A stretch of DNA of 64,000 nucleotides from CAWEBF01 sp963807235 (GCA_963807235.1 CAWEBF010000006.1:186001-250000), one strand, 5' to 3'. Positions 1 to 9,323 are shown, numbered from the stretch's first letter. Translations and numbers: made by a program. The notes: generated by a model from the letters alone, not told the origin.

Positions 1-442
1 TCTCGACGATGGAGCCACCCAGCCCGAGGCTGTTGTCTCGATCGCGAAAGACCTCCAAATCCGCGGCCGATGGAGTCGAATCGAGGTCGCGGCTGAAGGC
101 CCAGCTGACGCCGGCAAAGTCGGACAGGTTGTAGAAGTCGAGCGCGGTCCCGGCGGCGAACAGGCCCAGATCGACGCGCGCGTCTGGTGTCACCGAACCG
201 ACCTGCTCGTCGACGAGATGAATCGTGAAGATCCTCATGCGTTCGGCAAGCGTGGAATCGGTTGCGGGCGTTCCGAGACCGAACTCCAGGTTGGAGGTGG
301 CGCCGTGACCCTCAATGACCTCGAACACGAGGTGACCGGCCGTCGTCGTCACCAGGAGCGGAGCCGCTTGCGAAAGTGTGGGAACGCCCGCGAGAGAGAT
401 GCACGCGAGAACGAACCGGAAGACGGAGGGACGTAGCTTCAT
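1..442 (-). CDS. Secreted protein of unknown function (3' end outside window)
   Basis: Reading leftward from an ATG at 442, the frame stays open to the window edge, giving at least 147 residues of an incomplete protein. The first residues (MKLRPSVFRFVLACISLAG) are a basic stretch plus hydrophobic core, and a cleavage site after SQA near residue 26 is plausible, so the product is probably exported. An AAGGAG ribosome-binding site lies about 8 bases before the ATG, which supports this start. The mature part mixes short beta-like stretches with Asp-rich turns, compatible with a beta-sandwich extracellular protein. I recognise no family, and a C-terminal sorting signal such as PEP-CTERM cannot be checked because the end is missing. 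Confidence 0.6.
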   Translation of the reverse strand, partial: MKLRPSVFRFVLACISLAGVPTLSQAAPLLVTTTAGHLVFEVIEGHGATSNLEFGLGTPATDSTLAERMRIFTIHLVDEQVGSVTPDARVDLGLFAAGTALDFYNLSDFAGVSWAFSRDLDSTPSAADLEVFRDRDNSLGLGGSIVE

Positions 443-612
443 GGGAGGCTCCTTGCTGATTCGACACGACGGTGCCCCAGGCGCGGCCTCGCCAGGAGTG
501 CGCGCCGAACCGAGCCTACCTCAAGTCCGTCTGCCGATCACCCTTCTTGATCCCGCCGCGCCAGCCAGGAGGTCGCACGTTCGTCGATTTGGCGCACCTC
601 GCGGCGACAGCA

Positions 613-1053
613 CTACTTCGATGTGATTACACCGGCAGGTGTCACGCGTTCGAGCGGCACCGCCGTCGACGGCTCGAATCGCGTCGCACCGGATACGGCG
701 CCATTGGACTGAAGCACGTACGCCAGAATGGCGGCGTAGGTCTCCGCGTTCATCGACGAACCGCCGGGCGGCATCGCGCCCGACACGAAGTCGAACAGGT
801 CTTTCGTGGTCCGCGCCCGCCAGGTATCGAGAAACCTGCTCCCGGCCAGCGGCGGCGCATCGGGAGTGCCGCCGAGATCCGGCATGTGGCACGTGGCGCA
901 AGCGCTGCCGTACGCCGCCTTCCCGGCCGTCGCCTGTTCGACGGTGAAGACGGGAGCCGCCGGTTCCTTCTGGCGGGCGACGACCCCGGTCTCCACTCCT
1001 GCCAGCGCGACGGCGGCGCCAACCGCCGCCACCGCGAGTATCGTGCGTGTCAT
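613..1053 (-). CDS. Exported c-type cytochrome (mono-heme)
   Basis: A small periplasmic cytochrome c of about 146 residues. It starts with a signal peptide (TRTILAVAAVGAAVALAG) and carries one CATCH heme-attachment motif around residue 55; a Met in the AMPPGG segment is the likely sixth heme ligand. The length fits a class I cytochrome c. Three in-frame ATGs are possible. I chose the one at 1053 because AGGAGG at 1060-1065 sits six bases upstream; the first ATG (1068) overlaps the stop codon of the amine oxidase gene. It is the last gene of the amine oxidase-RidA operon, so it is inferred to take electrons from those flavoenzymes. A generic respiratory role is the alternative. Confidence 0.88.
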   Translation of the reverse strand: MTRTILAVAAVGAAVALAGVETGVVARQKEPAAPVFTVEQATAGKAAYGSACATCHMPDLGGTPDAPPLAGSRFLDTWRARTTKDLFDFVSGAMPPGGSSMNAETYAAILAYVLQSNGAVSGATRFEPSTAVPLERVTPAGVITSK

Positions 1054-1059
1054 CGTCAT

Positions 1060-1065
1060 CCTCCT
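1060..1065 (-). promoter_or_regulatory. Shine-Dalgarno site for the cytochrome c gene
   Basis: The minus strand reads AGGAGG here, six bases before the ATG at 1053. It lies inside the longer candidate reading frame that starts at 1068 and next to the upstream stop codon. It decides the start of the cytochrome gene and suggests translational coupling with the amine oxidase. Confidence 0.6.
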
Positions 1066-2600
1066 CATGCTGATGCCGCCGGGCCGGTCATGACACGCTC
1101 GTGCAGCTGGCGCACCTGTTTCCAGGCTGCGGCCACGGCGCCCTCCTGCCAGCCGCCGTTGCCGCTCACGGCCGAACAGCCGAGGAAGATCCGGTTGTCA
1201 GGCCGGCCCAGTACCGCCAGCCGATCGGGGTTCGCGCCACCACCGCCTGCGGTCGCCCCGAGGCTGTACTGGATCTTTTCCCACCAGACGCAGTAGCCCT
1301 TCTCGTACTCGGCGCGGATCTGCGGGTGCACCTTGCTGGCATGGGTAAGGACGTGTTCGATCCGTCCCTTGACGGGCATGTCGGCAACGCCGGCGATCCG
1401 GCCGTTGCCGTAGAACCCGAGCAGCACGCCCTTGTCACCGAACAGCCCGCCCGACGGATACGCGAACTGGCCGAACGGCAGGTTCGAATAGAGGTGGCCG
1501 CCGAAGATGCGATCGTCTTCTTCCCAGAAACGGCGCTTCATCTGCAGGCCCATCTTCGCGTTGGGGCTGTACGGCGTCGCCTTGACCGCGGCCATCGTGG
1601 CGGGCGAGAGGTTGACGTCGATGCCGCTCAGCACGGCCAGCGGAAGGCACGACACGCAGTAGTCCGCAGTCATTTGCCTCGTGGCGCCGCTCTTGACGTC
1701 CTTGCAGACCACGGACACGCCGTCGTTCGTCTGGCGGATCGACACCACCTCCGTCCCGAACGTGATCGTGTCGCCCAGCGCCCGCTGGAACCCTTTCGGG
1801 AACTGGTCCATCCCGCCGACGGGTTGGAACATCGGCGCCTGGCCGGTGCCCTCGATCACCGATCGAATCCGATTGCCGAATCCTGACTGCAGTAGCGCGC
1901 GGAAGTCGTGCGGGTCCCCGGGACCGCGGGCGCTGACCTTCTTGTAGGCGTGATCCGCCGAGTCGAGGTAGCCCTCGGTGACGAGGAAGGTGACGAACTT
2001 CTCCTTGTCCTCGGCGCTCAACGGAAGATCGAGCGCGCCCTTATCCACCGCCTTGGCAAGCAGCTCGGAGGTGTAGCCGATCAGATCCGCCTTCACCTCT
2101 CGCAGCCGCACCCGCTTGTTCGCGAGCGGGCCGATGTTGTCGCCCTCGTAGTAGAAGTAGGACGCTTCGGCCTCGTTGATGAAGATCTCGAGCGGCACGC
2201 CCAGCTCCTTGCAGTAGCCGAGCACGCCGGTGTGCCAGTGCGGCAGCCGCCACGGGCCGCCGTTCAGGTACAAGCCTTCGTCGAAATCGCACACCTGCTT
2301 CTCGCCCGAGCCGAGCTCGGTGTGCGTAGTGCCGCGGCGGATTGTCCAGTTGACGCCGCCGACCCTGTCGCGCGCCTCGAGGATCGAGACGGTGTAGCCG
2401 AGCTTGCGCAGCTCGTATGTGACCGTCATCCCGGAGACGCCGGCGCCAAGGACGATGACCGTCGTGCCGTTGGGGCGGCCGGAGAGCACCGGCCGTGGAC
2501 CGGCCTGCGCCGCCATCAGCTCCCACGACCGCATCGCGCTCATGACGAGCGCCGATCCGCCGGTGAGGCCGAGCCGCTCGAGGAACGTCCGTCTGGTCAG
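1065..2600 (-). CDS. Tat-exported flavin-dependent amine oxidase (copy A)
   Basis: FAD-dependent amine oxidase/L-amino-acid-oxidase family protein of about 511 residues, expected to oxidise an amine to an imine in the periplasm. A GxGxxG dinucleotide-binding motif (VIVLGAGVSGMTVTYEL) is followed by the ARDRVGG flavin segment, and the C terminus has the family's FAD-contacting GxxxxGWQEGAV motif. The first in-frame ATG is at 2543, but the same frame upstream encodes a twin-arginine signal (LTRRTFLERLGL). The only codon able to start it is CTG at 2600, with AAGGAG four bases before. No ATG, GTG or TTG exists between the ridA stop and 2543, so either CTG initiates or a base is missing. It overlaps the cytochrome c gene and lies 18 bases after ridA. 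Copy B at 3162-4744 is a close paralogue. Confidence 0.88.
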   Translation of the reverse strand: MTRRTFLERLGLTGGSALVMSAMRSWELMAAQAGPRPVLSGRPNGTTVIVLGAGVSGMTVTYELRKLGYTVSILEARDRVGGVNWTIRRGTTHTELGSGEKQVCDFDEGLYLNGGPWRLPHWHTGVLGYCKELGVPLEIFINEAEASYFYYEGDNIGPLANKRVRLREVKADLIGYTSELLAKAVDKGALDLPLSAEDKEKFVTFLVTEGYLDSADHAYKKVSARGPGDPHDFRALLQSGFGNRIRSVIEGTGQAPMFQPVGGMDQFPKGFQRALGDTITFGTEVVSIRQTNDGVSVVCKDVKSGATRQMTADYCVSCLPLAVLSGIDVNLSPATMAAVKATPYSPNAKMGLQMKRRFWEEDDRIFGGHLYSNLPFGQFAYPSGGLFGDKGVLLGFYGNGRIAGVADMPVKGRIEHVLTHASKVHPQIRAEYEKGYCVWWEKIQYSLGATAGGGGANPDRLAVLGRPDNRIFLGCSAVSGNGGWQEGAVAAAWKQVRQLHERVMTGPAASA

Positions 2601-2604
2601 CGGA

Positions 2605-2610
2605 CTCCTT
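2605..2610 (-). promoter_or_regulatory. Ribosome-binding site before a possible CTG start
   Basis: The minus strand reads AAGGAG, then four bases, then CTG (2600-2598), which opens the frame of the twin-arginine signal of amine oxidase copy A. It is the only sequence evidence for initiation at this non-standard codon. Confidence 0.4.
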
Positions 2611-2618
2611 TTTCCATG

Positions 2619-3113
2619 TCACTTGCTCCGCGCCGCCTGCACTTCGATCTCGAGGAGCGCACCTGCCGCGACGAGCGCCGCGACCCCGAACGTCGATCGC
2701 GCCGGCTTGTTCGGCTGCTCCGGCGTGCCGAAGAACTTCGAGAAGGCCGCGTTCATCCCGGCGGAATCGAACTTCCCGCCCATGGCCGGGTCAGCGGCCA
2801 GGTAGACGCGCATCATCACGATGTCGCCCATCCCCAGCCCCTGCTCCTTCAGCGCGTTCTGAATCTTGAGGAACACGCTCTCGGACTGCGCCTGGGTGTT
2901 GCCGTAGACGGCCGGCGTGCCCTTGGCGCTGTCTGCGGGGGTGGCCGGCGTCGGCAACTGGCCGCTCAGATAGAACATGTCGCCGACCCAGACGCCGGAC
3001 GCGATGCGCCCGCCATCGGTCTGCAGGCGTTTGACGACGGCTTGCGCGTCCGCGGGTGTCGCCCAGACCGCCACGACGAGGATCATGGCAATGAGACCAA
3101 GTGTTCTTCGCAT
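2619..3113 (-). CDS. Exported RidA-family (YjgF/YER057c/UK114) protein
   Basis: A 164-residue RidA/YjgF-superfamily protein with a signal peptide (RRTLGLIAMILVVAVWATPADA), so it acts outside the cytoplasm; classical RidA is cytosolic and lacks one. RidA enzymes hydrolyse reactive imines and enamines to ketones plus ammonia. The conserved active-site Arg is present in PARSTFGV and the acidic residue in LLEIEVQA; the residue equivalent to Cys107 of E. coli RidA is Thr. The gene lies between two amine oxidase paralogues whose primary products are imines, so an imine-hydrolysis role in the periplasm is a natural inference. About 48 bases separate it from copy B upstream and 18 from copy A downstream. 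The fold assignment is sound; the substrate is unknown. Confidence 0.87.
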   Translation of the reverse strand: MRRTLGLIAMILVVAVWATPADAQAVVKRLQTDGGRIASGVWVGDMFYLSGQLPTPATPADSAKGTPAVYGNTQAQSESVFLKIQNALKEQGLGMGDIVMMRVYLAADPAMGGKFDSAGMNAAFSKFFGTPEQPNKPARSTFGVAALVAAGALLEIEVQAARSK

Positions 3114-3161
3114 GTGAGCTCCTGTTTGAAAAACTGACGCCGTGAGATTTGCCGTGCACGG

Positions 3162-4744
3162 TCACGCCGGGCGAGCGGTGGTCATCACGCGCTCATGCAG
3201 CTGCTTGACCTGCTTCCACGCCGCCGCGACGGCGCCTTCCTGCCAGCCGCCATTGCCGCTGACGGCCGCGCAGCCGAGGAAGATCCGGTGGTCCGGTCTG
3301 CCGAGCGTTGTCAGCCGGTCGGCATTGCCGCCTCCGCCGCCCGCGCCTCCACCGGCGAAGGCACCCAGGCTGTACGGCGTCTTTTCCCAGAACGTGCAGT
3401 ACGCCGTTTCGAACTCGGCGCGGATCTGCGGATGCACCTTGCTGGCGTGCGTGAGCACATGCTCGACGCGCGCCGCGATCGGCTTGTCGATGAGGCCCGA
3501 CATCTGGCCGTTGCCGTAGAAGCCGAGGAGGATGCCCTTGTCGCCGAAGTAGCCCCACGAGGGATACGAGAAGTTGCCGATCGGACAGATTCGAATAGAG
3601 GTGGCCGCCGAAGATGCGGTCGTCCTCCTCCCAGAAGCGGCGCTTCATCTGCAGCCCCATCTTCGCGCTCGGGCTGTACGGCGTCGCCTTCACGGCCGCC
3701 ATGGTCTCCGGCGACAGGTTGACGTCGAGGGTTCTGAGGATCGTCAGCGGCAGGCACGAAACGCAGTAATCGGCGGTGACTTCGGTGCGCGCGCCGGTCT
3801 TCACGTTCCGATAGGCCACCTTCACGTCGGTGTCACTCTGGCGAATCGAGACGATCTCGGCGCCGAAGGTGATGGCGTCGCCGAGCTTCCGCTGGAAGCC
3901 CTTCGGGAACTGGTCCATGCCGCCGACCGGCTGGAACATCGGCGCCTGCCCCGTGCCCTCGATGACCGATCGGATCCGGTTCGGGAAGCCGGACTGCAGC
4001 AGCGCGCGGAAATCGTGCGGATCGCCCGGCCCGCGCGCGGTCGTCTTCTTGTAGGCGCGATCGGCGGAGTCGAGGTAGCCCTCGGTGACGAGGAACGTGA
4101 CGAAGCGTTCCTTGTCCTCCGCGGACAGCGGCACGTCGAGCGCGTTCTGATCGACCACCTTGGCCATCAGCTCGCACGTGTAGCCGAGCATGTCGGCCTT
4201 CACCTCGCGCAGCCGCACCCGCTTGTTCGCGAGCGGGCCGATGTTGTCGCCCTCGTAATAGAAGTAGGAGGCCTCGCCCTCGTTGACGAAGACCTCCAGC
4301 GGCACGCCCAGCTCCTTGCAGTAGCCGAGCACCCCGGTGTGCCAGTGCGGCAGCCGCCAGGGACCGCCGTTGTGGTACAGGCCTTCGTCGAAGTTGCAGA
4401 CCTGGGTTTCGCCGCCGGCGCCGATCTCGGTGTGCGTGGAGCCGCGGCGCAGCGTGCAGTTGACGCCGCCGACGCGATCGCGCGCCTCGAGGATCTTCAC
4501 GTCGTATCCGAGCTTCGTCAGCTCGTAGCCGACCGTCAGCCCGGACACGCCCGCGCCGAGCACGACGACGCGCGTGCCGTTCGGCCGTCCGGACAGCACC
4601 GGCCGTGGACCGGCCTGTGCCATCAGGTCCCACGACCGCATCGCGGTCATGGCCAGCGTCGATCCGCCGACGAGGCCAAACTGCTCCAGGAATGTCCGCC
4701 GGGTCAGCGGTCCGGCGCCGCTCGTTCGTCTCTGTGATGGGCAT
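3162..4744 (-). CDS. Tat-exported flavin-dependent amine oxidase (copy B, frameshifted)
   Basis: Close paralogue of copy A with the same motifs: VVVLGAGVSGLTVGYEL, ARDRVGG, and a C-terminal GNGGWQEGAV. Most residues match copy A throughout. The frame breaks near 3580: after GGHLYSNL the sequence reads cggacag where copy A reads cggcag, so one extra base is present and the last 113 residues lie in another frame (3162-3503). The 5' end has a second problem. The twin-arginine segment (LTRRTFLEQFGL) follows a CTG, while the only ATG with a good ribosome-binding site (4744, GGAGG four bases upstream) is one frame away. The gene starts about 10 bases after the repaired stop of the TonB-dependent receptor, so they are probably co-transcribed. 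Sequencing error is more likely than a true pseudogene. Confidence 0.85.
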
Positions 4745-4754
4745 GCGGCCTCCG

Positions 4755-7700
4755 TTACCAGCCCAGCCGAACCTGGAACTGCAGCGAGCGGGCGAAGCCG
4801 CCGACTGACGGTGATCTGGCCGAACGTCGACGTGCCGAAGGTCGAGACCGGGCCGACGAACAGCGGGTCGTCGAACAGGTTGAGGACGTCGACGCGGAGC
4901 GAGAGGCTCTTGCCGCCGAAGCGCTGCGTCTTGGAGATCGCCAGGTCGGTCGTCCGCTGGCCGGGACCGCGCCAGTCGGGATTGGTGCGCGGCACGTTGC
5001 CGAAGGTGAACGCCGGCGCCGCCGAGAACGCCGCCGGGTTGATCCAGCCGTTGACCGCCCGCTCCTCCTGGCTGCCCGTCGTCATCGGGTCGACGCCCTC
5101 GACGAGGTTCGGCCGCTGATTGCTGCCCAGCAGGTTGGAGTTGTTGCTCGACTGCGAGATGTTCAGCGGGAAGCCGGTCTGATAGCGGCCGGCAACCGTC
5201 ACCTGCCAGCCGCCGGCCAGCGCGTCACCGATGCCGCTGGTCAGCCACTTGCGGCCCTCGCCGAACGGCAACTGGAACGAGGCGTTGACGTTCAGCCGGT
5301 GCGCGACGTCGAGCAGCGAGACGCCGTACTCGGCGTCGAGGTCGTAGTTGTTCAGCGCGCTGCCCTGACGGTTCGAGAACGTGTTGCTCTCGCCGAACTG
5401 GTTGTCCTCGAGCCGGCTGAACGTGTAGTTGACGTCGAGCGAGTAGCCGTTCGACATCCGCTTGGTCCAGCGTGCGATCGCCGCGTTGTAGCGCGCGCGC
5501 GCCTGGTTGACGCGGTGCATCAGGATGTTGTCGAACTGCGGGAACGGCCGCAGCAGCTGCCCGCGCGCGATCGTCGTCGAGCGGCTCAGGTTGCCGAACG
5601 CGTCGTTGCCGAAGAACGGGTTCGGCACCGTCTGCTGCAGCGCCGTGCCCAGCGCCTGGTACTCCGGGATCGAGCTGGTTGATGTTGAGCGTCGTGTCGC
5701 TGGTGCCGCCGAGGCTGAGCCGCTCCGACCGGCTGCCCATGTAGCCGAACGCAATCGCCATCTGGCCCGGCAGCTCGCGCTGCCAGTCGAGCGAGTACTG
5801 CTGCACGTAGCCCGGCTCCGCGTCCTGGTCGACGAAGTCGATGACGCTGCCGGCGCCGGTGGCCAGGCCGAGCGAGTTGCCCTGCGGCGGCGTGATCCCG
5901 GCCGGGAACGGGTTCGAGATGGTGCCCGACCGGCGTCAGCCCGCCGTCGGTGCTCGACAGGAACGTCGTCGACGCCGAGTAGCCGCGGGCGCCGATCGCC
6001 GACTCGCCGGTGTCGCTGATCGGCGGTACCCAGTAGAGCCCGTAGCCGCCGCGGATGACCGTCTTCTCGGTCACCGACCAGGCGAAGCCGCCGCGCGGCG
6101 CGACGTTGTTGAGCGGCTTTCCCTGCCGCGTCGGGTTGCCGTCGACGCCGGCATACATCAGCCCGCCGCGCAGCTCCATGCCCGGCACCTGCACCGGGAA
6201 CAGCGCCTCGCGATCGAAGCCGACCGTGAACTCGTCGTTGTCGGCGGCGATGCCCGGCTCGTACTCGTAGCGCAGCCCGAAGTTCAGCGTCAGCGAGGCA
6301 GTGGCGCGCCAGTCGTCCTGGACGAACGCCGAGTAGTAATCGGTGTAGTAGAGGCCGGGCGTCGTCACGTTGACGTCGCCGGTGGCCGGGAAGCCGAGCA
6401 GGAAGCTGGCGAACGCGTCGCCGGCGGCGGTGCTCGCCGTGTTGGGGTTCGGGCCCTGCGTGAACGCCTGCGTGAAGCCGAAGCTGCCGTTGTTCGGCGG
6501 CACGGTCGCCGCCTGGATGCGCCGATAGTCGGCGCCGAACTTCACCGAGTGCTTGCCCAGGAACTTCGAGACGCTGGCGTTGGCCGTCTGGCCGACGTAG
6601 GTCGTGATGCTCCGGCCGCCGTGACCGATGTTGCTGTAGCCGGTCATCGTGATGCTCGGGTAGGCGTTCTCCGCCAGCACGCTGGTGTAGTAGGTCGGAT
6701 AGCCGAGCGAGGAGGCGTCGAAGCCGCCGGCGTAGTTGGTGCCGTCGTTGAGGAACCGGTTGTAGCCATAGCGGATGGCGACCGCCGTGGTGTTGTTCGG
6801 GATGATGATCTGGTTGGTCGAGAAGAAGTTGACCGTCCGGAACAGCGTCGTGCCGCTCGGGTCGGCCGGGATCGTCCCGTGGGGACCCCAGAACGCCGAG
6901 CCCGGCTCCTGGGTGTACTGATGGCCGATACATGCCGGTGGTCGTCCACCTGCTGCTCCACCGGTGATCGATCTTCAGCGTCTCCTGGTCCTGCGGACCG
7001 TCATCGAGCGTGGCCGAACCGTTGAACGATCGGCCGCTGGTCGGCAGCGGCATGTCGGCGAGCATGGCCAGCGCGATCGGATTGAGCCGGTCCAGCGGGA
7101 TCCGGTTGCCGGGAAATGGATCGCGGATGAAGCCGCTTCCCGAAGGGTTCGGCCGCGTCGTTAGCGGGTCGTAGATGACGATCAACTGGCCGGCCGCGTT
7201 GAAGCGACTGCGAGAAGTCGCCCATGCGCTCGAGCGCCGTCGGGAACGTCAGCACGTTGTTGCGCGTGCTGCGCTGCGTGTAGTCGTCCTTGCTGAACCA
7301 GAAGAACGTGCGGTCCGACTTGATCGGGCCGCCGATCGAGCCGGCCCACGAGTAGTAGTACTGCGGCGGGTTCGGAATGCCGGCGCGCTTGGCGAAGAAC
7401 AGCTGCCCCGTCGCCCAGCCCGGCTTGTTGACGAACAGCGCGCTGCCGTGCCACGCGTTGGAGCCCGACTTGGCGGTGACGTTGAAGACGCCGCCGGCCG
7501 CGCGTCCCATTTCCGCGTCGTAGGTCTTGAGCTGCACCTTCATGTCCTCGACCGCTTCGGTCGACGGTACCCACGACGCACGGTTGACGAAGTCGGTGAT
7601 CGATACGCCCTCGATGAGATAGGCATTGCCGCGCCGCGGGCCGCCGCCAAGCGAGAGCAGCGAGGAGCCGGACTGATCCTGATACCGCACGAACTGCGGA

Positions 7701-8206
7701 TCGCCGGACTGGATGACGCTGGGCGTGGCAATCGCCGCGTAGAACGTATTGCGGCCGAAGATCGGGATCGCCGTGATCTGCGCCGCTGTCATCGTCGTCG
7801 CCACCGACGCGGTGGCACGCTCGACGACCGGCGCCTGCGCGGTTACCGTGAGTTGCTCCGTCAGCTGGCCGACTTCGAGCGCGAAATCCTGAACCACGAC
7901 CTGCTGCGTGGCGATGCGGAGGCCCTTCCGCTCTTCTGTCCGAAAGCCAGCCAGCGACACGCGGACCGTGTAAACGCCCGGCAGGACGCTGGTGAAGGTG
8001 TACTCCCCGGTCTCGTTGGTCACGGCGGAGCGCACGGCGTTGGTTTCGTCGTTGACGAGCGTCACTTCGACGCCCGGGATGACGCCCTGTATGTCCTTGA
8101 CCAAACCACGGAGACCGCCCTGGTAGGTCTGTGCGTGAAGGCCGACGGCCCACACAAGTGCCAGCGCGACCAGTACTGGTCGCAGACGTTTCCTGCTCGA
8201 TGACAT
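4755..8206 (-). CDS. Oar-like TonB-dependent receptor (multiply frameshifted)
   Basis: Outer-membrane transporter of about 1150 residues typical of acidobacteria. It has a signal peptide (VLVALALVWAVGLHAQ), an N-terminal carboxypeptidase-regulatory-like beta-sandwich (GLRGLVKDIQGVIPGVEVTL to GFRTEERKGL), a plug segment (GRNTFYAAIATPS to GVFNVTAKSGSN), and a long beta-barrel ending in an aromatic residue (FQVRLGW). Five single-base breaks near 7205, 6927, 5929, 5672 and 4799 split it; removing or restoring one base at each joins recognisable barrel strands, and the last repair gives a stop at 4755. The start at 8206 has GAGGG about eight bases upstream. It is the first gene of the amine oxidase operon and presumably imports, or binds, the compound oxidised downstream. 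The ligand is unknown. Confidence 0.88.
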
Positions 8207-8260
8207 GAACTGTCCCTCCTGACCTGCTCAAGAAGGGCAACGTGGCGCCGAAGGTGCGGC

Positions 8261-8288
8261 TGGGCCGGAGCGTCTGGGCCGGAGCGTC
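8261..8288. repeat. 14-bp tandem direct repeat
   Basis: The unit tgggccggagcgtc occurs twice back to back, perfectly conserved, about 55-80 bases upstream of the TonB-receptor start. It could be an operator with two sites or a chance duplication in the leader. Confidence 0.7.
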
Positions 8289-8502
8289 TAGGCTGGTGAT
8301 CGCCGACAGAGCGATCGACATTCATCCCCAGCAATTCGCGGGCCGCTTCTGTCGATCGGCGCGCGGCGCGACGGTGCCGCTAGCGCAGGCGCGGATAACC
8401 TGCGGACGTTCTTGAGGTTCTGGCGACGAGAGTCGGCGTCAGCGCGCACCCGCGCTGTCGCTCGAGGTGCTGCGCCGGCGCGACAAGCTTGTGGGAACGA
8501 AT

Positions 8503-8521
8503 CGATCGGGGGATCGTTTTT
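8503..8521. terminator. Weak hairpin beyond the metalloprotease gene
   Basis: Five-bp stem CGATC/GATCG with a GGGG loop, then TTTTT on the plus strand. It lies 12 bases past the stop of the leftward metalloprotease gene. The T-run is on the wrong side for that gene and the stem is short, so the call is tentative. Confidence 0.3.
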
Positions 8522-8532
8522 GTAGCGGTCGA

Positions 8533-9150
8533 CTAGAAGTCGCTGGTTGCGAGCCGTCGCTGCATACGCGCCGCCTCGCTGGTCGAGAAGCGCCACCGCT
8601 CGTCATGGGCGGCGAGACGATCGTCGGCCCATTCAGCGCGCATCACGCCGGCGTCACCGTGGTAGCCGACCCCGAGGAGCAGGTGTCCGATCTCGTGCGC
8701 GATCACGCGGCCCAGGAGCATGCCGGCATCGGTGTCGACTCGGGCGGCCGCAATCGCGATCCGATCCGGGAACACCGTCGCCAGCCAGCCGCGATCGGTC
8801 TCGTTCAGGACGTAGGCGACGCCGAAGGCGTCAGGGTGGAGCGAGGCGTTGAACGCGGGCGCGTTAATAAGCCGGACGACGACGTCGGATCGCCCGAGCG
8901 CGGTGTCGCACGCGTCGGCCGGGGCGTCCCCCACCGCTCGCCCGCAATAACGAAAGACGGGGCGCACCCCGGTCTCTCGCAGCATCCGATCGGCTTCGCG
9001 GCCGCCGTTCAGCAATTCCACGGAAGGGAATCCCGCGGTGTTGTAGAGCCGGACGGTGAGCGTCGCGGGTGCTTCCGCGCGCACCACGACCGCCGGTGTC
9101 GTCAACGCGAACGACAGGAGCACGGTCGCAGACAGGGCGATCGTTCTCAA
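8533..9150 (-). CDS. Exported HExxH zinc metalloprotease-like protein
   Basis: A 205-residue protein with a signal peptide (RTIALSATVLLSFALTTPAVVVRA). Around residue 155 it has HEIGHLLLG followed by His four residues later and then a GVM turn. This resembles the metzincin pattern (zinc site plus Met-turn), except that the spacing is HExxHxxxGxxxH rather than HExxHxxGxxH. The rest has no domain I recognise, but similar small exported proteins with HEIGHLLLG are common in acidobacteria. Zinc binding is very likely; proteolysis is inferred, since no substrate or activity is known for this type. It stands alone between the response regulator and the TonB operon, both on the same strand. Confidence 0.72.
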   Translation of the reverse strand: MRTIALSATVLLSFALTTPAVVVRAEAPATLTVRLYNTAGFPSVELLNGGREADRMLRETGVRPVFRYCGRAVGDAPADACDTALGRSDVVVRLINAPAFNASLHPDAFGVAYVLNETDRGWLATVFPDRIAIAAARVDTDAGMLLGRVIAHEIGHLLLGVGYHGDAGVMRAEWADDRLAAHDERWRFSTSEAARMQRRLATSDF

Positions 9151-9323
9151 AACAGCAAAAGCGTATCACCAGGGGCGCCCTTCCGCTTCGCCTGGGCCAG
9201 AAACGCGCTTCTGGGCAGACCGATTGCTCGATCGCTCGCGACAGTATTGATTCAACGAGCGTCTGCTCAGACATCTTTGTCGGTCGTGCCGGGGCCTTGG
9301 AAGAGCGGCTCGCGGCGTCTTCG

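Larger units (their letters stand above)
8207..8532. other. Intergenic region upstream of the TonB-receptor operon
   Basis: A 326-base stretch without a convincing gene. It should hold the promoter of the leftward operon, but I cannot pick out -35/-10 boxes with confidence. It contains a 14-base tandem duplication at 8261-8288 and a small hairpin with a T-run at 8503-8521. Confidence 0.5.

Noticed and set aside
2590..2622. Programmed -1 frameshift at the A-run (ggaaaaagg) before amine oxidase A
   Set aside because: The needed shift is +1, not -1, and no stimulatory structure is visible; CTG initiation or an indel explains it better.
3193..7185. A single 1330-residue open frame on the minus strand
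   Set aside because: It links parts of the TonB receptor and amine oxidase copy B through a frame left open only by high GC; motifs show it is two genes with indels.
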